A stretch of 64,000 nucleotides of DNA, taken from positions 28,913,659 to 28,977,658 of the forward strand of contig CM060909.1 of the NCBI GenBank assembly GCA_030737875.1. Reading direction: 5' to 3'. Numbering within the stretch: the first letter of the stretch is position 1; each line of letters opens with the position of its first letter. The notes below the pieces were generated by a model. It searched no databases. It saw only the letters and a program-made list of their open reading frames with translations, and had not been told where the DNA came from. Positions 13,061 through 22,995 of this stretch are shown piece by piece. The position numbers and the translations under genes are program-made. Origin of the DNA: Allium sativum (Eukaryota > Streptophyta > Magnoliopsida > Asparagales > Amaryllidaceae).

Positions 13061-13846
13061 TTTCATTTTATCGAATTGAAATTGGGAAGGACGGGTGGAA
13101 AAAGAATGAATGAATTTACATTGCTGAAGAAAAATAAAAAGGAAGCATGCGATTTTTATTTTGCTAAAGGAATCACCATTTTACATTTTGATTTCAACCG
13201 AAAGGAATGCGAGAGTTTGCGTATGATTATATAGAGGAAGTCAACTTGAGCGTTAAGGAATTCTAGGTCTGTGTAGGTACAGGTATAGGTAGGCTTTAAG
13301 TACAATGGATTTAATGTGATTAGATTTTGATTTAACCCGATTTGAAATAAAGAGATCTTTATTTCTTTTCAAATAGATATCGATTTGATTTTGAGCTTAT
13401 CCACAATCAAATATCTCGGGGTCCATTAATTTAAATCACGAACTGCTATTTTAACCTATCGACTGACGTTTCAACGTAATTACATTATTCTGAACTCAAC
13501 AGAATAGACTATAAAATTTAATTCGAACGTATGTATAAAATAATCATATTAAATTGATATTATTTAAATTCAAACAAATAAATTCTTCGAAAATAAATTA
13601 TTATAATTATTATCGTATATATTCAAATATAATTTATACCAATCATTTGAATTGTTTTGATTCGATTTTTTTAACTTTGATTTCCATTACATTTCGAGTT
13701 ACAATAATTCGATATATTCTAAATTAAATTATATTCGATTATTAAATCGATAACTCAATATAAAAATTAATTTATATTATCAACTAAATATTTAAAATCC
13801 GTATTAAATATTTAAAATTAATAGACTAAAAATCTGGGTCGTTACA

Positions 13847-13860
13847 TTCTTCCCCCCTTA
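13847..13860 (-). other. Polypurine tract of A
   Basis: Minus strand TAAGGGGGGAAGAA directly before the LTR start TGTAACGACCC; preceded by TTTCGGGGACGAAA. Confidence 0.8.
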
Positions 13861-14298
13861 AAATAATTTCGTCCCCGAAATTGCTAAGGTAGGAAAAATA
13901 CTATAAACCCGTTACCTTTTCAAAACTCCTTTATGTTAAAACTCAACTCTTCATATCTCAACAAATTAGCTCCAACCAAAACTTCTGGGTTTCACTCATT
14001 TAATCTAAATGATTTATACCCATTTCAAATTCCATTTAATTTTATTCAAATTGAATTTCATTAATTTATTTACCTCGATCCATTTAACTTGCTTAAGTTA
14101 AATTTTAATTCCAGAATTCAAATTCCTAGGTTTTCATTTCAAATCTTTGTGAAATCACATAAATGTATACGTATATTTATAATCTTTTTAAATTCAGAAC
14201 ATTTGGATTTTCCATATCAACTTGTTTTCTTTCTAACAACTTTCCATCAAAACTTTTCTAAGGTAGCAATTCATCACTTAGAAACTAAAAAATGAACA

Positions 14299-14323
14299 CT
14301 GATGATGCTGCAGTCATCATCAG
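14299..14323 (-). ncRNA. Palindromic-loop stem-loop of A (candidate dimer-initiation site)
   Basis: Minus strand: stem CTGATGAT/ATCATCAG (8 bp) and 9-nt loop GACTGCAGC containing the palindrome CTGCAG. Equivalent 25-nt structures occur in B and F with other palindromes. Confidence 0.7.
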
Positions 14324-14864
14324 AATTATTTTCGAGCCACTGAAGTGAGTTCAGTGCTTTATCACTTTACAAAATTCATTCAAAATGATTTCTATTAAAA
14401 AAATCTTTTCAAAATAAAACTATTTTAATTTAATATACTTTGGAAATATTTTCCAACTTCCCAGGATTTAAAATTACAAATTTTGGTTTGAAATTAATTT
14501 TAATTCATCTCATTTGTATATTTCATTTACATACAAATTTTATTTGGTTATATATAACCATTCCAATTTTATAATCTCATTTTATTATAATAATATCAAC
14601 CAACTCATCCATATAATATAATAATTTTCAGAAAATTATTCTTTTTCTGTCAAAATTGAAATTTGATTAAAATTATTTCATTTACCCACTTAAAATCATT
14701 ATCATGTTCAATCTTCTGTTCAAGTATTTACAAACTCTTATCGACGTCGTGGCGTCCCACGATTCGACCAGAATTCATAAACCACTTAACAGACTAGCCA
14801 ACACAATATAAAATAGTTTTTATATCAATCAACAAATACGCTCTCTCGTACATATATACACTCA

Positions 14865-14903
14865 ACTCATTCTAGGGTACTAATGACCCTATCTCAAATG
14901 AGC
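14865..14903 (-). ncRNA. HP2: bipartite leader hairpin of element A
   Basis: Thirty-nine nt. Outer stem CTCATT/AATGAG, inner stem TAGGGT/ACCCTA, loop CATTAGT, 5-nt bulge TGAGA on the 5' side and one G on the 3' side. Same length and layout as HP2 of B (40208-40246) and F (50302-50340); one pair in each stem is changed on both sides. Confidence 0.7.
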
Positions 14904-14939
14904 ACAACATCACCAAGCCTAGGTATTCTCTCAACCTAA

Positions 14940-14952
14940 GCTCCGATACCAA
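14940..14952 (-). other. Primer-binding site of A, one mismatch
   Basis: Minus strand TTGGTATCGGAGC, one base from the 5' LTR end. B, C and F read TTGGTATCAGAGC, complementary to the 3' end of initiator tRNA-Met; A differs by A to G at one position. Confidence 0.85.
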
Positions 14953-14953
14953 C

Positions 14954-16346
14954 TGTAATGGCCCGCAAATCCGTACTATCTGAGTTGACTAATAACACTA
15001 CACGTCCAACCCAAATTGCACAGAAATACGAATCACTATTAGAAAGAAGTTAGAGGATGAGAAATAGAAAGAAAGAAATATTGAATAGAAGAAAATGAAG
15101 ATCGCAAACTCACATCGGAACGAATAAAATATATTAAATAACATAACTTTTAAAATACAAATCAGTAACTGTATATACATACCATTATCAGAGAACAACA
15201 GTTATAAACACCTTTTTCCAGATACAACATAGTACACAGCGGAAATATGATAGTCTATAACTGGTGCAGCCTCCTGCTTCCAGCTCTTCCAAGTGAATCT
15301 GAAAAATCGCGACTACTTGACTGCTCGTACAAATTTGGGCACCCAAGAGTTTAGGGAAAACAAAACAAAATAAACTCTGGGTCAGTTATGGGACTGGTGT
15401 GAGTAAACTCCAATCATTTGTTTAACTTTCACAATCCTTTAGAAAGAAAGAGTAATAGTAAGACCAGCCCACACATAAACATGGACGATTTTTACCTTAC
15501 TATAACCCAAAACACTTTGATATGAAAATCCAGTGATATTATAATAATGTCTACATCAAATAAATAGAATCTAGTGGAACGCTTGTATCTCACGCTCCAT
15601 ACATAATATAAAATCAAAAACTGCATGGCGGTTATTGGAGATTGGATTCCGACTATGACAAGGTATGGAACCACCTTTCGATAGTGTATCTCTAGAGAGG
15701 AATACACTGGGTTCAACAAGAACGTCTTGCACCCCGGCCCACACATGACCGACCACTCATTTCTCTTGAGTGTATCGAATGTATATCACCAACTGTTGGG
15801 TTCAGCAACCGTTTCCCGAATGGGACAGCATCGATAGATTAAAGAAGTAAAAGAATTTCTCTAGATAGGTGATTATACACCCTAATGGGAGCGACCCACA
15901 TAGCCATGCTGCCTGCCCGATTTTTGTCATTTTTCGGTTGATGAGGCCTTAGGCTACGATTAATTTCCATTCATTGATAGCACAATCACTTTGAATGCCA
16001 CATTGTCAGATCCGTTAATCACTAATTGATTTGCACAAATATTCTGGATATTATGCTAAGGGAATAAATCTGTTGCTACCGTATATATTTGTACATATCA
16101 ACATATTCGATCACTGGAAATACTTTGTCAGAAATTCGTCCATATATGTTTGTTCTGGGATTGAACGAAACCGAAGGCACAATTTCTATTAATAGAAAAA
16201 GCCCTTGCACTTTACTCCGTCTTTGATTATCTTCATATAATCTGATTCGCAACTTTACCGCCAATACAGTGGGGTTCTCGGATAATAATCCAACCAGTCT
16301 CTCCATATTAACAACGATATTGGCAAACACTTCGATAGTCGGTTAT
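14954..16346 (-). mobile_element. 5' LTR of element A, piece next to the interior
   Basis: Matches 7877-9290 of the 3' LTR with scattered substitutions. It is cut by element B at GTTAT (16342-16346). It contains the shared acceptor block (15310-15411) and the TGGGATT-loop hairpin (16149-16169). The sequence continues at 61855. Confidence 0.9.
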
Positions 16347-16440
16347 TGTAACAACCCGCAATTTTGGGGCCAATTCAAAATTTTTATTTTAGAAATTTTA
16401 ATGGATTTTATATATTTAAAAAAAATATTTTAAATAATAA

Positions 16441-16517
16441 CGACTAAAATTTTATTTTACAACAACAAAGCCATATATCCCAAACAAGTTGGGGTTGGCG
16501 ACTAAAATTTTATTTTA
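16441..16517 (+). mobile_element. 39-bp SINE/LINE-like tail insertion with 19-bp target duplication
   Basis: CGACTAAAATTTTATTTTA occurs at 16441-16459 and again at 16499-16517, flanking 39 bp (16460-16498) that begin CAACAACAAAGCC and end GTTGGGGTTGG. The 3' LTR of B (near 40891) has one copy of the flank and no insert, so the insertion came after B. The CAACAAAGCC...TTGGGGTTGG motif is typical of dispersed short plant repeats; long duplications are typical of LINE-driven insertion. Confidence 0.75.
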
Positions 16518-16557
16518 AAACGAATAAATTTAAATTCAATTATAAAAGGAGTTTAAA

Positions 16558-16760
16558 ATAGCGCTGCAGTTTGAAATTTTGAATTTGAACTTTGACTGAC
16601 TGTACAGGATTCATTTTAAATCAGAATTGAGCGAAACAAGAAATATTTAAATCCGTTTAATCATATCTTTCTAACGAATCTGAAAAACTGAAATTTCACT
16701 TTATAATTTGCAAGTTATGTCCAGTTCAAAATTTAGAAAAGTCGTCGTGGAATTTATATA
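16558..16760 (+). promoter_or_regulatory. Shared U3 block, B 5' LTR
   Basis: Order of motifs: GCGCTGCAGTTTG, CTGTACAGGATT, GCGAAACAAGAAA, ATCTTTCTAACGAATC, TTATGTCCAGTTCAAAAT, AAAGTCG(T)CGTGGAATT. The same order recurs at 40950-41150 (B), 43758-43955 and 51427-51623 (F), 62470-62675 (E) and on the minus strand at 10625-10855 (A). Confidence 0.7.
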
Positions 16761-17292
16761 TATTTTAATTAAATATATTGGCCTTAAAAATAGCCATTTT
16801 GCAAACGACCTCGATTTTCGACGAAACCACTTTTGTTGGAACCGGAATGTCAAATTATTGCTAAGTTTCAATTTTCATAATTTTTCAAATTAATATGTGA
16901 GCGTGGTAAAAGAAAATGTGTTTTGACTGTTTTAGTCAAATTTAATCGACTTGAAAATGGCCATTTTTCAAACGATCTCAGAATTCGACGAAATTAGTCT
17001 TGCTAGAACCGTATCGTCAAAACATAACTACAAATTATTTTTGTATAATTTTTAGAGTCAGTATGTAGCCCCGGTAATTTAAAATGTACGTTTGAATTAT
17101 ATATATATTGTTTTATATTTTTATTTAAAGAAAAACATATCATAACAGCCGAATTGGGTTACAAAACATGTTCCATTGTGTCCGGGACGGGGGCTATTAG
17201 CTAGGGGCAACACTCGTTTGGACGGATTTGGAGTTCGTGGTGTTAAACTGATATTATTCGAATTAAATAAATAAAATACTATAGAAATACGC

Positions 17293-17300
17293 TATAAATA
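17293..17300 (+). promoter_or_regulatory. TATA box of B 5' LTR
   Basis: CGCTATAAATACTTGG, followed 20 bases later by AAACCCTAAATT (telobox-like), a usual plant core-promoter arrangement. Confidence 0.6.
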
Positions 17301-17466
17301 CTTGGCCAAATACGCAAACCCTAAATTCAGAAATACTGCCGTCGTATACCCTTTTCAATGGCTGAAAACGCACAAAAACAAATCCTTAATTTCTTCCATC
17401 TCCTTTCGGATTGAATCCTAACTCTAAAACTAAAACTGTAATGCTTTCCACGATCTTCATTTCTTT

Positions 17467-17664
17467 ATGGATATGATCTGTTCTCGTGAAGTATTGATGG
17501 AGAATCGGGCCTCCAAACTCGCCAGTCTTCCGCCGCCGCCGTACTCGTCAGGGGTGATCGGAGTGGGCCCACTCTCCGGCGAAGGCGCGCCGTACTCCCC
17601 CTCCCTCTTGACGTCCGCCAATCGCCACCCCGTGGCTTGTGTTGCCGGAAAAACCTGGCCCTAG
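17467..17664 (+). other. GC-rich leader block with short ORF, B 5' LTR
   Basis: A 65-codon frame starts MDMICSREVLMENRASK and contains LPPPPYSSGVIG. It lies in a GC-rich island (17510-17690) in otherwise AT-rich DNA, downstream of the TATA box. Two shorter ATG frames precede it (from 17359 and 17441). The 3' LTR copy (41857-42099) has one extra C in a C-run, so the frame ends differently. It could be a captured host-gene fragment or just structured leader. I do not recognise the product. Confidence 0.3.
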
Positions 17665-18840
17665 GTTCTAACCTGAAGTCTGAGAACCATCGGCCTTTGT
17701 CTGCTTAAGGTAGAAGAAGGATTGGCAAAGGTTAAGTGAATGTACTTAATTTAATTAAAAATATATTTAATCGTTTAAAGTTTAAATCGACATAACTTCT
17801 CCATACAGTGTCGGAATCCAACAAATTCAGGTGCGTTGGACTCGTGTCGAGGAGTACTTCGTGATGACGCTGACTAGATCGAAAAACAGAGCAAACAAGA
17901 TTTTGGAAAATTTTCAGATCTGAACCAATCAAAGTTAAAACCATCGGTGAGATTTCTATATTTAAAAATAAGTAAAATTTAATTATATTTCGTTATTTAA
18001 ATTTCATGTGTGTATGTGAATCAAATTCAGATCTGTGTTGTATGATGTGGTATTTGTTGCTTGTTGATTTAGTTGATTGTGATATATGCGTTTGGTAAAA
18101 ATTAGATTTATATTTGATTTGCATAAAAGCTTTGTTTATATAATGAAGATTCACATTTTTGTAGAACAGAAATAGATCAAACAAAATTTTACATTTTTGT
18201 TGAATAGAATTAGTTGAACAAGTGGAATCATTTCTATTGGAACAAAATTAGCATTTTTGGCAAAGAATGGTTAATGAAATAAAAACAACATTTTTAGAAG
18301 ATGTGTTATGAAAATCAAAAATGACATTTTTTTGATTAGAAGCTTGTAAGAAAATAAAAACAACATTTTTATATAGATGTCACATTAGTGAAAAAGAACA
18401 GCATTCTTGTCAAGACTTGATGAGTGAATTTAAATAGGCATTTTTGGTCAAAACATGTTTGGTGAATAAAAAGAGACATTTTGGTCAAAATTTGATTAGT
18501 AAAAAGGATAACCTATTTTGTCAAAACTTGAATTAGAGAAATAAAAATACATTTTTGGTCAAACTTGATTTGAGAAGTGTAACAACTCGTATTTCGATAA
18601 CATGTTAAAACGAGAATCAAGGCAGAGTTTAATTTTAAATTCTGAATCAAGTAAAACGGGCTAGGCCATTGCGTTCGTCTCGGAAAAATACGCGAAATAG
18701 AGTCTGAGTTTTCGAGAATCGGAGTCCGTATGACCCGTTAAAGGCCCAAAGAAGATTTCTGGAAATTTGAATTTCGGAAACAGTTTTGAAAATCAGAAAT
18801 GGGGCCAGGCGGGAATTTTCCCGCCAAAGCCCATGTCGAT

Positions 18841-18902
18841 AGGGGAGTCGACAGGGTTGTCGACACCCCTGGACCCCAAGTCGACAGGGCTGTCGACTTG
18901 GG
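18841..18902 (+). repeat. Two adjacent GTCGAC hairpins in C U3
   Basis: 18875-18902 is a 13-bp perfect inverted repeat, arms CCCAAGTCGACAG and CTGTCGACTTGGG with two G between. Just upstream, 18841-18870 forms AGGGG-A-GTCGACA against TGTCGAC-A-CCCCT. Both lie 150-210 bases upstream of the TATA box. Copy in the 3' LTR: 25202-25263. Candidate binding site for a dimeric factor. Confidence 0.7.
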
Positions 18903-19050
18903 TGTCGACTGGGTCCAAAAACACAGCTCCGTGTTTTGTGGCCTGGTGCACCTAGATGCAGTCTTGGTCTGGTCTGATGGGCCTGTGACGATTTCTGTGG
19001 TCTAGATTAATCCTAGATCTAATCCTAGGGCCTAAAACTATCCTAATCTC

Positions 19051-19058
19051 TATAAAAA
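19051..19058 (+). promoter_or_regulatory. TATA box of C 5' LTR
   Basis: TCTATAAAAAGACCC, followed by AACCTAA/AACCCTA-like leader motifs. Confidence 0.6.
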
Positions 19059-19594
19059 GACCCTAAACCTAACCTAAATCCCTAAAAATCAAACCTAGCA
19101 ACTAAGTGCTGCCAAAATCTTCATTGATCATGGCCTCCATCCCAAATCCCTTGAGCCTATGCATTCAAATCGGGTTCAAATCAAAAGATGCAAGCTTGCT
19201 ACACCAAATCAAGGCCAAATCAACGTTGCTATGCGAGTTTCATGGCGGATCTTTGTCAAAGGAGTCACCTTTCTTTGCCAAAACGATTCATGCTCCTAGT
19301 CCTCTTGCCATGCTAAGTAAGTTCTAGCTACTTTTAGATGGAAACGGTAGTTTTGATAATGACATGGGATAAAATGAGGCTAAACATGATTATGCGAACC
19401 TATATGAACCTTACCTTGCCTCTTGTGTTCATATTTATGATCTTAGGCCATGTGAGTGACTTGATCATGCCTCTCATGCTATGCATAACCTAGTTTAACT
19501 TGCAAGTTTGGATCTTTATGCATGAAATGCTAGCATGAACCTTTAGGAACCATTTTACTTGTGAAACATTGGCTAAGACAAGATTTTGGGGCTT

Positions 19595-19835
19595 ATGCAT
19601 GTTTATGAACCCAAACCCCTTATGCTAACATGCAAGTTTGTGGCCAAATCCTTTATGAGATTATGCATGCCCGTGGCCAATCCCCTCTTGAAGTTGTGCA
19701 TGTTTATGGACAAACCCCCTTTTTACAATATGCATGTTTGTGGCCAAATTACCTTATGACACTATGCATGTTTATGGCCAACCCCCTCATGATGTTATGT
19801 ATGTGGAAGCCAAACCCTTTTTGGCATCATGCATG
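19595..19835 (+). repeat. ~34-bp tandem repeat in C LTR
   Basis: TGCATG cores recur at about 32-35-bp steps (19664, 19697, 19731, 19765, 19830 and degenerate ones), each followed by GTTTATGGCC/CCCCC-like sequence. Repeated in the 3' LTR at offset 6,361. Confidence 0.75.
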
Positions 19836-20037
19836 TTTTGAGAACAATATGTGACATAGTATTCTTACTATGTTGACTCGCTTTGCTTGCGTTGGGAAAA
19901 CACGATTTTGGGTAGTTAGATAAACATGAACATGTCGCAAAATCTTAACTTGAATATGACATGTGTTTATACTTGAAAATATGACTTGAAAGATAACATG
20001 GAAGATGACATGTAAGTATGCATAAAAACATGAGCTT

Positions 20038-20100
20038 GGGAATTTACCTATTAAGTTAGGTCTACCCTTTGGGAATTTACCTATTAAGTTAGGTCTACCC
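20038..20100 (+). repeat. 33-bp direct repeat in C LTR
   Basis: GGGAATTTACCTATTAAG...TCTACCC occurs twice, at 20038 and 20071; in the 3' LTR at 26399-26461. Confidence 0.9.
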
Positions 20101-20394
20101 AAATGCTCGAAAAACTTGTAACATGTTTTGGAAACATGATGAACTTAGATAATATGAGTGTGGCCAACTCGAGGTTGGGTTGAGTTTGCAACGTAAAACT
20201 ACCCGGAACCGACCGGCCTAACTAGTAGTTGCAAACAATAGGACCCAATGTGAGAAGTTGGTCATGTCGTGCTTAAGACCCGAGGTTAGACTAGGTTGTG
20301 GTGTAAATCTACCCGGACCCGCCCGGCTTAACTAGTAACCACAACAAGGTCTAATGTGAGAGGTTGAGGGTGCATTAATTAAATTAATGCCACA

Positions 20395-21130
20395 TAATAG
20401 GGTTAAGTTAATTTGATTAATGAGGCTTAACCAAATATGATATGGACAAATGGGTTAAGTAATTTGATTTGGCTAATGATACTTAACAAAACATGATAAG
20501 CTTGGGTAGGTTAAGTAACTTGATTTGCCTAATGACACTTGACCATTTTTATACGACTAGTGGACGGGATTAAGTTAACCAACACTTAATCAATCCAACA
20601 CGATAACGTGATAAGGTTAAGTAAATTTCCTTAATGACACTTAACCGTATAATACAGTTAATGGATGGGGTTAAGATTAGGCTTAACTGATCTAAACATG
20701 GTAATCGGATGGGGTTAAGTTAGCCTAGACTTAATTAATCCCACTTGGTAATTTAATGGGGTTAAGTTAAACGCTTAACTAATTTAACACGATGATTTGA
20801 TGAGGTTAAGTGACCTATACTTAACCAATCTAACTCGTTAATTTGATGAGGTTAAGTTAATCTATACTTAACCAATCTAACGTGAAAACAGGATAAGGCT
20901 AAGTCACGAATCACTTGAGTACGCTTGACCGATTTGACTCGGTAATTTGACAAGGTCAAGTTAATTTATATAATTAACCAATCTAAAATGATAATTAGAC
21001 GAGGTTAAGTTATGGATTGCTTGATATACTTAGCCAACTTGACACATGGTTTGTAGGGTTAAGTCTTGGACTTGGATACTTAGCCAATTTTGACATGGTA
21101 GACGGGCTAAGTTATGAACTTAAGTAACAC
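20395..21130 (+). repeat. Degenerate GGTTAAG / CTTAACC inverted-repeat field
   Basis: At least ten units of about 50-65 bp each pair a GGTTAAGT with a downstream ACTTAACC, so the whole stretch is a string of weak hairpins. Present in both C LTRs (26756-27491 in the second). Confidence 0.65.
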
Positions 21131-22594
21131 TTAACCCATTAGATAAACCCTAATTCGGAGGATTAGGTAAATAACCATAGTTAACAAGGGTAATGGAAAT
21201 AAGGCTAAGTGGTAAACCTTAGTTAAGGGAAACTAAGTAATAATTCTTAGTCAAGGAAATCTGGATCACTTCTTAGATAGATGAGTAACCCGATACGGTA
21301 GGTCATCGTTTAAGTATACGCGTAGGAGCAGGCTATCTAATTTAGATAAAGGCTCCAGCGAACTAGGTAACGAAGCAGCGGCTTCGGGGAACGTGAGGAT
21401 ATTCTTGGTATCCCTCTGTGAGGTCGCAGATGATCATCCTGGGCTCACAAGAGGTTGAGGTCTGCGGTAGAAGAACCAAGAATATGCCTTGGTTGCTATG
21501 CGAGCGACCTAAAGACTGGGGTGGATAGCAGTGAGTCGACGGATACATAAGGTGCCCGAGATAGCAAGTTCGCCGATCATCTACCACCTTGAGTCAAGCG
21601 TGTACGTACGGAAAGGCAGGGAACACCCAACAGACCATAATTGCTATCTAATTATGGGTGAGGTAGGCCGTAGGATGTGGGATGGCCGGAGTGTAGTTCT
21701 CATGCAAGATTTTCTCTTGTGTTGCCTTTCGCTAGTTGAGGGAGGGGTCTCGTGGGACCATAGCCACGTGTAGAAAAGCAGACCTTAGTATCTGCATCGG
21801 CAGATAAATCTAAAGCTCCCGACCGAGTCCTATATTTCTTGTTTTGCCCTGGGACAGGACTCGGATGGCACGATGTGATACATGTGCATACAGTTATAGA
21901 AAAACGATTCACGATGAATGCGTGGGAAAAAGGGCGCGGTTGAGGGTTAGCGTAATCCCTAGTGGCCTAGGTGGTTTAACCCAAACCGAAATACGAAAGC
22001 GTGCAATAGGTAAGCGTAATCCCTAGTGGTGCTAGGTGGCGTAAGTCCTAGTAGTTCAACGATGATTCATACGGAAGAGCCTAACTAGAACAAGGGTGAC
22101 AGTCCAAACGATTTCAAGGATAATACGACATGAGGAAGCCCGTACGAGGTACGGCAAAGGACTGAACTTATATGCATGGAAAGAAACATATGATTTGAGT
22201 AACCTATATATGCGATATTAGGTTGACATGGACCATTACACGGCTTTGAGCACGGGACGTTCATGGTTAACACATGACGCGGGTAGGGATACTAGTACGA
22301 GAGGTGCAGAGCAAATGTACATGTTAGGACTAGGAAGAATATACAGGATAGATACCGTGGGATGTTAGACGGGGTAGATACCTTGGGATAATGTACTCGA
22401 TAGAAATCTGACGATATGATACCTTGACTTATCATAACACCGCAGTTTATCATGACACCTTGGTTTACCTTGCCACAGTAGTTCAACCGGCTATCCTAGT
22501 TTATCTATCTTGTGGTTACCCTTATGTTTACTTTCAGTTTATGCATGTCATGTTACCTTTACCTGTTTTTATACTGGAAGTAGATAGGACTTAC

Positions 22595-22611
22595 TCAGTC
22601 TTTTTGACTGA
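22595..22611 (+). other. Acceptor-block hairpin, C 5' LTR
   Basis: TTACTCAGTC-TTTTT-GACTGACCC: 6-bp stem TCAGTC/GACTGA. This is the short version of the block found in A, B, D and F. Confidence 0.6.
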
Positions 22612-22995
22612 CCCGTTTTGTTTTGCCTCTTTTCTTCCGTTTCCCCCCCCCCAGGTTACAGGGAGGAAACAATGCTGTTTAGTTCGGACTTCTTCTGCCT
22701 GAAGGTCATCATAGATGGCTTGGACTCCGCTTGGCCATGGCTACTTTACTGTTTTTACTTGGGGAATAATTTATGGAAAAGTTTTTATGCTTCTTTATTA
22801 TTGCAAGACAGGTTTTGATGTACTCTGATGTAAAAGGCTTTAGACCTTATTTATTCATGTTATGAAAGTTTGATTTTACTTCCGCTAATTATATATGTTC
22901 TGTCTTGTGATATTTCTGTGCATGTTTACCAATAATGCCCCTCTAAAGCTAGTGCATTCCCTTGCGAGTGACCCTAGCGGAGGCGGGGTGTTACA

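Larger units (their letters stand above)
7877..13846 (-). mobile_element. 3' LTR of element A (5,970 bp)
   Basis: On the minus strand it starts TGTAACGACCCAG at 13846 and ends GGGCCATTACA at 7877. Its right end abuts the polypurine tract of the interior. In minus-strand order it holds the shared U3 block (10855-10625, lying unusually far in), a TATA box (13055-13060), a leader, a consensus 5' splice-like site (12152-12153), AT-rich repeats, the loop-TGGGATT hairpin (9088-9108), and the shared acceptor block (8350-8249). Apart from fortuitous short frames it is non-coding. Confidence 0.9.
13847..14953 (-). mobile_element. Interior of element A (1,107 bp, non-coding)
   Basis: Minus-strand order: primer-binding site (14952-14940), bipartite hairpin HP2 (14903-14865), a 7-bp hairpin with GAGTG-type loop (14356-14338), the palindromic-loop hairpin (14323-14299), GGGGACGAAA block and polypurine tract (13858-13847). 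No ORF of note. The interior carries cis signals only, so the element depends on proteins made elsewhere. Confidence 0.85.
16347..18577 (+). mobile_element. 5' LTR of B, first piece
   Basis: Runs from the TGTAACAACCC terminus to AGAAG (18573-18577), where element C is inserted. Contains the shared U3 block (16558-16760), TATA box (17293-17300), GC-rich leader and 5' splice-like site (17947-17948). The last 450 bases are a T-rich field of ACATTTTTG-type blocks. Confidence 0.9.
19317..22654 (+). other. Predicted 3.3-kb intron in C 5' LTR
   Basis: Donor GCTAA|GTAAGTTC; acceptor is a long pyrimidine run CCCCCCCCCAG|GTTACAGG. The branch-point-like CTGAC in the TCAGTC-TTTTT-GACTGA hairpin lies about 47 nt upstream of the acceptor, a usual distance. 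This is the best splice-site pair of the set. Confidence 0.45.
19106..22818 (+). other. Hypothetical spliced ORF wholly inside the C LTR
   Basis: The leader frame from 19106 (with a second ATG at 19130, MASIPNPLSL) is open to the GTAAGT donor at 19317. Joined to the acceptor after a C-run (AG at 22653-22654) it stays in frame and continues 50-odd codons (YREETMLFSS...) to a stop near 22818, giving about 128 residues from 19106. The second LTR keeps the same join (25467-25677 to 29016-29179). The product is unrecognised; a continuous frame could be chance. Confidence 0.3.
18578..22995 (+). mobile_element. 5' LTR of C
   Basis: Order: GTCGAC palindromes (18841-18902), TATA box (19051-19058), leader ORF to a GTAAGT donor (19317), ~34-bp TGCATG repeats (19595-19835), 33-bp direct repeat (20038-20100), a field of GGTTAAG...CTTAACC units (20395-21130), acceptor block with hairpin (22595-22611) and C-run acceptor (22653-22654). 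Confidence 0.95.

Noticed and set aside
18767..19005. Overlapping frames with VDRGVDR/VDLGVDW repeats in C U3 (and at 25128-25366)
   Set aside because: They read through the GTCGAC palindromes upstream of the TATA box and overlap in several frames; explained by the DNA repeat.
21363..22273. Several short frames on both strands inside C LTR, repeated at 27703-28634
   Set aside because: Short, overlapping on opposite strands, no recognisable domains; they recur only because the LTR is duplicated.
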